64,000 bases of DNA from Antedon mediterranea (taxonomy: Eukaryota > Echinodermata > Crinoidea > Comatulida > Antedonidae), in contig NC_092670.1 in the NCBI RefSeq assembly GCF_964355755.1, positions 21,699,201-21,763,200 on the forward strand, given 5' to 3'. Below are positions 11,467-21,171 of the stretch, piece by piece (position 1 is the first letter of the stretch; the number at the start of each line of letters is the position of its first letter). Under the pieces are notes generated by a model that had not been told where the DNA came from, ran no database searches, and was given only the letters and a program-made list of their open reading frames with translations. Made by a program: the position numbers and the translations under genes.

Positions 11467-14400
11467 GGAGCAATCCGCCATTTTCTCACAAATACAGTAT
11501 CAAATTTCACTATATAAAAAATCGTAATTGAGTTACACTAAGATTTAAAAGATGAGGGCTGAGTAAACGGGACCAGCGGTCCCACCCAAACTTATACTGG
11601 ACGACTAAGGAGGTCCCCTAGTATAATCCCACCAAGTGACTCCCAGGAGCAATCCGCCATTTTCTCACAAATACAGTATCAAATTTCACGATAATATTAA
11701 AGATCGTAATTGAGTTACACTCAGATTTAAAAGATGAGGGCTGAGTAAACAGGACCAGTGGTCCTACTCTAACTTATACTGGACGACTAAGAAGGTACCC
11801 TAGTATAATCCCACCAAGTGACTCCCAGGAGCAATCCGCCATTTTCTCACAAATACAGTATCAAATTTCACTATAATATTAAAAATCGTAATTGAGTTAC
11901 ACTCAGATTTAAAAGATGAGGGCTGGGTAAACAAGACCAGCGGTCCTACTCTAACTTATACTGGACAACTAAGGAGGTACCCTAGTATAATCCCTCCGAG
12001 TGACTTCCAGGAGCAATCCGCCGTTTTCTCACAAATACAGTACCAAATTTCACTATAATATTTAAAATCGTAATTGAGTTACACTCAGACTTAAAAGATG
12101 ATTGCTGAGTAAACAAGACCAGCGGTCCTACTCTAACTTATACTGGACAACTAAGGAGGTACCCTAGTATAATCCCACCAAGTGACTCCCAGGAGCAATC
12201 CTCCATTTTCTCATAAATACAGTATCAAATTTCACTATACAAAAAATCGTAATTGAGTTACACTCAGATTTAAAAGATGAGTGCTGAGTAAACGGGACCA
12301 GCGGTCCTACTCTAACTTATACTGGACGATTAAGGAGGTCCCCTAGTATAATCCCACCAAGTGACTCTCAGGAGCAATCCACCATTTTCTCACAAATACA
12401 GTATCAAATTTCACTATAATATTAAAGATCGTAATTGAGTTACACTCAGATTTAAAAGTTGAGGGCTGAGTAAACAGGACAAGTGGTCCTACTCTAACTT
12501 ATACTGAACGACTAAGGAGGTACCCTAGTATAATCCCACCAAGTGACTCTCTGGAGCAATCCGCCATTTTCTCACAAATACAGTATCAAATTTCACTATA
12601 ATATTAAAAATCGTAATTGAGTTACACTCAGATTTAAAAGATGAGGGCTGAGTAAACAAGACCAGCGGTCCTACTCTAACTTATACTGGACAACTAAGGA
12701 GGTACCCTAGTATAATCCCACCAAGTGACTCCCAGGAGCAATCCTCCATTTTCTCATAAATACAGTATCAAATTTCACTATACAAAAAATCGTAATTGAG
12801 TTACACTCAGATTTAAAAGATGAGTGCTGAGTAAACGAGACCAGCGGTCCTACTCTAACTTATACTGGACGATTAAGGAGGTCCCCTAGTATAATCCCAC
12901 CAAGTGACTCTCAGGAGCAATCCACCATTTTCTCACAAATACAGTATCAAATTTCACTATAATATTAAAGATCGTAATTGAGTTACACTCAGATTTAAAA
13001 GTTGAGGGCTGAGTAAACAGGACAAGTGGTCCTACTCTAACTTATACTGGACGACTAAGGAGGTACCCTAGTATAATCCCACCAAGTGACTCCCTGGAGC
13101 AATCCGCCATTTTCTCACAAATACAGTATCAAATTTCACTATAATATTAAAAATCGTAATTGAGTTACACTCAGATTTAAAAGATGAGGGCTGAGTAAAC
13201 AAGACCAGCGGTCCTACTCTAACTTATACTGGACAACTAAGGAGGTACCCTAGTATAATCCCACCGAGTTACTTGCAATCCGCCGTTTTCTCACAAATAC
13301 AGTAGCAAATTTCACTATAATATTTAAAATCGTAATGGAGTTACACTCAGATTTAAAAGATGAGGGCTGAGTAAACGGGACCAGCGGTCCTACTCTAACT
13401 TATACTGGACGACTAAGGAGGTACCCTAGTATAATCTCACCAAGTGACTCCCAGGAGTAATCCGCCATTTTCTCACAAATACAGTATTAAATTTCACTAT
13501 ATAAAAAATCGTAATTGAGTTACACTCAGATTTAAAAGATGAGGGCTGAGTAAACGGGACCAGCGGTCCTACTCTAACTTATACTGGACGATTAAGGAGG
13601 TCCCCTAGTATAAACCCACCAAGTGACTCCCAGGAGCAATCCGCCATTTTCTCACAAATACAGTATCAAATTTCACTATAATATTAAAGATCGTAATTGA
13701 GTTACACTCAGATTTAAAAGATGAGAGCTGAGTAAACGGGACCAGCGGTCCTACTCTAACTTATACTGGACGATTAAGGAGGTCCCCTAGTATAATCCCA
13801 CCAAGTGACTCCCAGGAGCAATCCGCCATTTTCTCACAAATACAGTATCAAATTTCACTATAATATTAAAGATCGTAATTGAGTTACACTCAGATTTAAA
13901 AGAGGAGGGCCGAGTAAACAGGACCAGTGGTCCTACTCTAACTTATACTGGACGACTAAGGAGGTACCCTAGTATAATCCCACCAAGTGACTCCCAGGAG
14001 CAATCCGCCATTTTCTCACAAATACAGTATCAAATTTCACTATAATATTAAAAATCGTAATTGAGTTACACTCAGATTTAAAAGATGAGGGCTGAGTAAA
14101 CGGGACCAGTGGTCCCACCCTAACTTATACTGGACGACTAAGGAGGTACCCTAGTATAATCCCACCAAGTGACTCTCAGGAGCAATCCGCCATTTTCTCA
14201 CAAATACAGTATCAAATTTCACTATAATATTAAAAATTGTAATTGAGTTACACTCAGATTTAAAAGATGAGGGCTGAGTAAACAAGACCAGCGGTCCTAC
14301 TCTAACTTATACTGGACAACTAAAGAGGTTCCCTATAGTATAATCCCACCGAGTGACTTCCAGGAGCAATCCGCCGTTTTCTCACAAATACAGTACCAAA

Positions 14401-17095
14401 TTTCACTATAATATTTAAAATCGTAATTGAGTTACACTCAGATTTAAAAGATGAGGGCTGAGTAAACAGGACCAGCGGTCCTACTCTAACTTATACTGGA
14501 CGACTAAGGAGATACCCTAGTATAATCCCACCAAGTGACTCCCAGGAGCAATCCGCCATTTTCTCACAAATACAGTATCAAATTTCACTATATAAAAAAT
14601 TGTAATTGAGTTACACTCAGATTTAAAAGATGAGGGCTGAGTAAACGGGACCAGCGGTCCTACTCTAACTTATACTGGACGATTAAAGAGGTCCCCTAGT
14701 ATAATCCCACCAAGTGACTCCCATGAGCAATCCGCCATTTTCTCACAAATACAGTATCAAATTTCACTATAATATTAAAGATCGTAATTGAGTTACACTC
14801 AGATTTAAAAGATGAGGGCTGAGTAAACAGGGCCAGCGGTCCTACTCTAACTTATACTGGACGACTAAGGAGGTACCCAAGTATAATCCCACCAAGTGAC
14901 TCCCAGGAGCAATCTTCCATTTTCTCACAAATACAGTATCAAATTTCACTATAATATTAAAAATCGTAATTGAATAACACTCAGATTTAAAAGATGAGGG
15001 CTGAGTAAACAGGACCAGTGGTCCTACTCTAACTTATACTGGACGACTAAGGAGGTACCCTAGTATAATCCCACCAAGTGACTCCCCCCATTTCTCACAA
15101 ATACAGTATCAAATTTCACTATAATATTAAAAATCGTAATTGAGTTACACTCAGAATTAAAAGATGAGGGCTGAGTAAACGGGACAAGCGGTCCTACTAC
15201 TCTAACTTATACTGGACGATTAAGGAGGTCCCCTAGTATAATCCCACCAAGTGACTCCTAGGAGCAATCCGCCATTTTCTCACAAATACAGTATCAAATT
15301 TCACTATAATAATAAAGATCGTAATTGAGTTACACTCAGATTTAAAAGATGAGGGCTGAGTAAACAGGGCCAGCGGTCCTGCTCTAACTTATACTGGACG
15401 ACTAAGGAGGTACCCAAGTATAATCCCACCAAGTGACTCCCAGGAGCAATCCGCCATTTTCTCACAAATACAGTATCAAATTTCACTATAATATTAAAAA
15501 TCGTAATTGAGTTACACTCATATTTAAAAGATGAGGGCTGAGTAAACAGGACCAGTGGTCCTACTCTAACTTATACTGGACGACTAAGGAGGTACCCTAG
15601 TATAATCCCACCAAGTGACTCCCAGGAGCAATCCGCCATTTTCTCACAAATACAGTATCAAATTTCACTATAATATTAAAAAGTCGTAATTGAGTTACAC
15701 TCAGATTTAAAAGATGAGGGCTGAGTAAACAAGACCTGCGGTCCTACTCTAACTTATACTGGAAGACTAAGGAGGTACCCATGTATAATCCCACCAAGTG
15801 ACTCCCAGGAGCAATCCTCCATTTTCTCACAAACACAGTATCAAATTTTACTATAATATTAAAAATTGTAATTGAGTTACACTCAGATTTAAAAGATGAG
15901 GGCTGAGTAAACAGGACCAGTGGTCCTACTCTAACTTATACTGGACGACTAAGGAGGTACCCTAGTATAATCCCACCAAGTGACTCCCCCCATTTCTCAC
16001 AAATACAGTATCAAATTTCACTATAATATTAAAAATCGTAATTGAGTTACACTCAGATTTAAAAGATGAGGGCTGAGTAAACGGGACAAGCGGTCCTACT
16101 CTAACTTATACTGGACGATTAAGGAGGTCCCCTGCTATAATCCCACCAAGTGACTCCTAGGAGCAATCCGCCATTTTCTCACAAATACAGTATCAAATTT
16201 CACTATAATATTAAAGATCGTAATTGAGTTACACTCACATTTAAAAGATGAGGGCTGAGTAAACAGGGCCAGCGGTCCTACTCTAACTTATACTGGACGA
16301 CTAAGGAGGTACCCAAGTATAATCCCACCAAGTCACTCCGATCCCAGGAGCAATCCGCCATTTTCTCACAAATACAGTATCAAATTTCACTATAATATTA
16401 AAAATCGTAATTGAGTTACACTCAGATTTAAAAGATGAGGGCTGAGTACAGGACCAGTGGTCCTACTCTAACTTATACTGGACGACTAAGGAGGTACCCT
16501 AGTATAATCCCACCAAGTGATTCCCAGGAGCAATCCGCCATTTTCTCACAAATACAGTATCAAATTTCACTATAATATTAAAAAGTCGTAATTGAGTTAC
16601 ACTCAGATTTAAAAGATGAGGGCTGAGTAAACAAGACCTGCGGTCCTACTCTAACTTATACTGGACGACTAAGGAGGTACCCTAGTATAATCCCACCGAG
16701 TGACTTCCAGGAGCAATCCGCCGTTTTCTCACAAATACAGTACCAAATTTCACTATAATATTTAAAATCGTAATTGAGTTACACTCAGATTTAAAAAGAT
16801 GAGGGCTGAGTAAACAGGACCAGCGGTCCTACTCTAACTATACTGGACGACTAAGGAGGTACCCTAGTATAATCCAACCAAGTGACTCACAGGAGCAATC
16901 CGCCATTTTCTCACAAATACAGTATCAAATTTTACTATAATATTAAAAATCGTAATTGAGTTACACTCAGATTTAAAAGATGAGGGCTGAGTAAACAGGA
17001 CCAGCGGTCCTACTCTAACTTATACTGGACGACCAAAGAGGTACCTTAGTATAATCCCACCAAGTGACTCCCAGGAGCAATCCGCCATTTTCTCA
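11467..17095 (-). repeat. right arm: about 31 inverted copies of the 182-bp satellite
   Basis: The same units as in the left arm, read on the minus strand. This arm is about 1.2 kb shorter and more divergent, with its own higher-order repeats: one with a period of about 542 bp (three units; for example 12181 and 12723) and one of about 904 bp (five units; 15080 and 15984, marked by the variant TGACTCCCCCCATTTCTCAC). The arms are therefore not exact mirror images. Confidence 0.93.
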
Positions 17096-17249
17096 CAAAT
17101 ATTGAATTTCTAATACTGTAAAAACCTTAAGCAATACTGAAAATGTGAAAAATACACAAACGGCGTTTCATACTTATTGTCGGCTGGAAAAAATAAAAGT
17201 GGGCTGGCTTATTGTCGGCTGGCTTATTGTCGGCTAGCTTGACACAAGC

Positions 17250-17689
17250 TGTGGATTGTTTGCTGCTAGTAAAAACAAAATAGCGCCACCAATTCATTGC
17301 ACAACCACTGTGTGCACCACGTGTGCACCCACGGTGGCACCACACACCGTTGTACTGTAGCGCATGGCCCACACGCATCGGCTTCACACACAAAAAAGAA
17401 CGGATGATTTCATTAATCAATGAACCTGGCGAACGACGATCGGTCAAGTGTGTTTTTATCCAACCTAAGAATTTTTAAGCATGTATTAATGATTAAAAAT
17501 GTCTTTCTGAAATAATAATTATGTTCACTTTTTTTGTTGTTCTTTGTCGATGGTCTCCGATATCCTAGCTGTATCTTCTCTGCTCCCCCATACCACGTGT
17601 CACAAGCGCAATCCGCTTCCTTTTATTTTATTAGACCCAGCTAGCCAGATAAGAAAGAGGCATGCAATTTCTTTTTGTACGATTAAAGC
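17250..17689 (-). promoter_or_regulatory. displaced 5' flank of NOL11 (proposed)
   Basis: This is the sequence beyond the right target duplication. Removing the element and one duplication copy would join it directly to the NOL11 ATG, so it is the likely ancestral 5' UTR and promoter. No TATA box, CpG cluster or open reading frame of note was seen. The role is inferred from position only. Confidence 0.35.
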
Positions 17690-17998
17690 AATAATAATAA
17701 TACCACATTTATATAGCGCCCTTTTCATGAGTAATCATGCTCAAAGGCGCTTTACAAGCATTATTACCCCAGTATTTTTTGGGATCAAACACGTATGGAA
17801 ACATACTCCCATAATGCAGCCGGTAACCAGCGCAAAGTTGATCTAACTGGGTACCCATTTATACACCTGGGTGGAGAGAGGCAACGTAAGTAAAGTATCT
17901 TGCCTACAAGCAATGCGCCGAGAGTTGGATTGAACCTAGGTCTGACGATCGGTAGTCCAACGTCCAACACACTGCACCACACGCCCTTGGAATTAAAC
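17690..17998 (-). mobile_element. tRNA-derived SINE, family C
   Basis: On the minus strand it starts with a tRNA-like head: GGGCGTGTGGTGCAGTG, then GGACTACCGATCGTCAGACC, then a perfect B box GGTTCAATCC. The body carries the GGGTACCCAGTTAG block, and the element ends in TGTAAAGCGCCTTTGAG, a TATATAGCGC-containing stretch and an (ATT)n tail at 17690. The same general body and tail design is widespread in marine invertebrates. Confidence 0.75.
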
Positions 17999-18109
17999 CG
18001 ACTACAGGCCACGTCTAGTACTAGCTAGACTCAGAGTACGAACCTATAAGCACAGGGAGGTAAGTAAGAAGAGAGAAAAAAAGAATATTTACTGTCTTAT
18101 TGAAAAACT

Positions 18110-19360
18110 AGATGTGCCGGGCCGCGATTTTTTTTTTTCGTACATAAGTTGGGGACCCCCTCATGAAACGTCACAAAATAAACATGAATAATTCATCAAT
18201 TAAATTTTCTTGTTCCGTGTGCACCCAAGCGTATAGCAACAAGAAGTGATTACACAAGTGCGGTACGATTCTAGGCCTATCTCCGCTGTTGAAGAATAGC
18301 GGCGTTTTGTGTGGATTGTCGAAATAATCGGCCTTTAGTTTATGGTGTTTTTAATATAATTTATTACTAAAGAATTACGTGTTAAAATTATAGTTTCTAT
18401 TAATACTATTAGGCCTAATTATTAGTCTCTAAACCCATGTCTATTCTAGTAGTAGCTGTGTGGATGTGTGTGACGTGTGTGTGTGTTAGGTATGACCAAA
18501 GATAGTTACACTATCTTTGGTAATAGTCACACTATCTTTGGTATGACACAATCCGAGTAATAAGTCTGCAAAATTAAACAATAAACATTACACAAAAATA
18601 CATTTTTTATTCTCGTGGGTCAAATCTTCCCATCTCATGTGTTCATATACGCGCATTTTTAAAGTTCCTTTGAGTACATTGCATATTGTTTGATAATTGA
18701 TAGCAGAATTTAAAAAATACAGTACACAAATTATACACATTCTTTATTCTTGTGGGTCTAAGCTTTCTTTGGGCTATGTCCAAGAACGCTTGGGTGCACA
18801 CGGAACAACAACTGCGATACGATTCTTTCTACAATAATAGGCCTAGGATTCTAGGTCAATTCACGTGATTGCCTTCGCGCACTCTTCTTCACACACACGT
18901 CCACTATGCAAAATGTGTCGAGGCTAATCGACAGCTAGGCAAAACATTAAACTAAGTAGTAATTGGACATAGCCCAAAGACACAAGTCACACACACCCAC
19001 ACAGCTACTACTAGAATATACAGGGGTTTAGAGACTAGTAATTAGGCCTAATAGTATCAATAGAAACTATAATTTTAATTCGTAATTCTTTAGTAATAAA
19101 CTATATTAAAAACACCATAAACTAAAGGCTGATTATTTCGACAATCCACACAAAACTCCGCTATTCTATTATGAAATCAGCGGAGATAGGCCTAGAATCG
19201 TACCGCACTTGTGTAATCACTTCTTGTTGCTATACGCTTGGGTGCACACGGAACAAGAAAATTTAACTGATGAATTATTCATGTTTATTTTGTGACGTTT
19301 CATGATGGGGTCCCCAACTTATGTACGAAAAAAAAAATCGCTGCCGGGCCGTCTAGCTAG
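18110..19360. mobile_element. 1.25-kb element with 370-bp inverted repeats
   Basis: Segment 18110-18480 recurs inverted at about 18970-19360, including GTGACGTTTCATGA, GGAACAAGAAAATTTAA and a poly-A/T run next to CGTAC. The centre (18500-18960) contains a further copy of the CGCTTGGGTGCACACGGAACAA block (about 18787) and two related ATTCTYGTGGGTC segments, so it has rearranged internally. The outer ends are CCGGGCC-rich. I could not find a convincing target duplication; CTAG at both edges is the best candidate. No coding capacity. Confidence 0.7.
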
Positions 19361-20089
19361 GGCCAGGCCTAATGAATGTAGCCTCTAAATAGCTTTTAAT
19401 CGCTTCCTTAAATTGGCTCCCCCCTCCTCCCTAATCCAAACTAGGCCTAGAGTAGAGTATATCACCAGTACCACCTCCTGTGGAGAGGTTGGCCTTAAAT
19501 TACTAAACCTTTAAAATAAACAATTTTATTAAATTTCGAAAATGAAAAGTTTTATGCATAACTTGCATTCAATATATAATATGATTCTATGAATAATTCA
19601 TGATTTAAAATCCTGGCGGAATCATTCAACCGGAGCGACACATGTACTGTACTGTCTCGGTGTTGTGTGCGTGTTTTGTGCTGTTTTACTACTGTTGCTA
19701 TACTGAAATAATATATGAAAAAAGAGGTAAATTTTTGGAATTCATTTACTAGATGGGATATAGGAATATCATAAAATAATTTCGTACCTACTACTACTAG
19801 CCTACTACCTCTAGACACCACTTATACGTGATTAAATTAAAACTTAGCTAGCTAGCCTAGGCCTACCTTTTTAGGCCTAGCTAGGCCAAGATGAGAATAC
19901 TCAATAGGCCTAGTCAGAATTGTCTTCACGGATACTATTACTGGTAGGAACCGGTTTACTGTCACAATCATGGGAATGTTTGTGTAGCACTAGGCTATAG
20001 GAGGCTTAGGCTAGAATCATTCCAAAGGCCTACGCAGTTATTTATTTAGTTAGAGTAGAGGTCTAATTCTTGATTCTGTTTATTCAATT
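19361..20089. other. intergenic, no gene recognised
   Basis: Between two inverted-repeat elements. It contains an AGGCCTAG-rich tract near 19830-19910 and only short open frames without recognisable similarity. It is probably part of the ancestral NOL11/TXN2 intergenic region. Confidence 0.5.
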
Positions 20090-20098
20090 ATTTTAATA

Positions 20099-21103
20099 CG
20101 CTGTGGCTAAAGATACGGTACCGTATCCTAACTTCATTTTGCTAAAGGTACGGTAAAATTGAATTACGTCATAATCAGCCAATGGGGTGCTGGTACGTGT
20201 GTGACGTCATCGTATAAGGACTTGGGATTTTTTTCACATCGCGAAAACAGTGATCAACCGGCAGCTTAACATTTTCTTTATGCTTCATTTATCGCTAATA
20301 TCCCAGACGTGTGACAAAAACTAAATGTAGCCTAGGCCTACGTCTGTTATTATTGATAGGCCAAAACATGTTGATTTTAATTCTAGAATACAGAAATTTA
20401 CCGTTTCAAAAGAGGCCTACTACATACTAATAACCATGGCTGCTATCACCTATAGCCTCGGTATATGAGTTTGTTTGCCAGGCTGGGGCCAGCTGCATGT
20501 GTGCGCTGATTTCTGTAACTAAAACCTGAGGCTAGGTCTATTGTCTAAATCATAGTATTTGAGGACGTTTATTAAAAAATATAGGCCTAAATAGGAATAA
20601 AAATAAAACCGTCATCGTAACCATGGACGAATGAACTAGACGCAATCAATATATATTTGACGCAACACAATTTCCAACATTGAATTATAATTCCTTTACT
20701 TCTAATTTGGCTATCAACATATTTCAACTGTAGTGTAGTGTATAATGTTGTATAATGAAATAATATTTCAGATTGAGAGTGCATGTTTTAAATTAAACGC
20801 TTTATGTAACGTCCACCAATCACATGAACTTGCTCTGTTACTACAGCATCGACGATTCTGGATTCAACATTGCTAGGTCTACCCCCGAGGCTGAGTCACA
20901 GAATCATCAGCGAACACATTCATGCAGCCTGGCGCCGTCAATAGGCATTCTCTACAGACGCGATGTGAAAAAAAAAAACAAAGTCCTTATACGATGACAT
21001 CACACACGTACCAGCACCCCTGGCTGATTATGACGTAATGCAATTTTACCGTACCTTTAGTAGACGGAAGTTATGATACGGTACCGTATCTTTAGCCACG
21101 GCG
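20099..21103. mobile_element. 1.0-kb foldback-type element with 9-bp target duplication
   Basis: Inverted repeats of about 145 bp (20099-20245 and 20960-21103) start CGCTGTGGCTAAAG / CGCCGTGGCTAAAG and contain the palindrome GATACGGTACCGTATC, TAAAGGTACGGTAAAATTG and CGTATAAGGACT. They are flanked by a perfect 9-bp direct repeat ATTTTAATA at 20090-20098 and 21104-21112. The interior of about 700 bp has no recognised coding sequence. The right end lies 68 bp upstream of the TXN2 start codon, so the element may have replaced or altered proximal promoter sequence. Confidence 0.88.
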
Positions 21104-21171
21104 ATTTTAATATCAATATGAATGAATTATGTATTTTAAATCAATTTTTTTGTACCACCACCAGCATAAAA

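Larger units (their letters stand above)
4497..17249. mobile_element. 12.75-kb satellite-armed foldback element
   Basis: Both ends are the same sequence inverted, starting GCTTGTGTCAAGCTAGCCG, and are flanked by a perfect 9-bp direct repeat TGTGGATTG (4488-4496 and 17250-17258), the signature of transposition. Each end has a terminal domain of about 150 bp with short tandem AGCCGACAATAAGCC units, followed by an arm of 182-bp satellite units. The two arms meet at 11466/11467 with no loop of unique sequence, so there is no visible transposase and the element is presumably mobilised in trans. The architecture matches foldback elements (Drosophila FB; sea urchin TU elements, which also have short outer tandem repeats). 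A 9-bp duplication fits FB/MULE-type elements; the superfamily is not proven. It is inserted 1 bp upstream of the NOL11 ATG. Assembly artefact is possible for so long a palindrome, but the target duplication argues that the insertion itself is real. Confidence 0.9.

Noticed and set aside
21073-21171. Upstream in-frame ATG for TXN2
   Set aside because: It lies inside the foldback element end and would add sequence unlike a mitochondrial presequence; ATG 21172 is sufficient.
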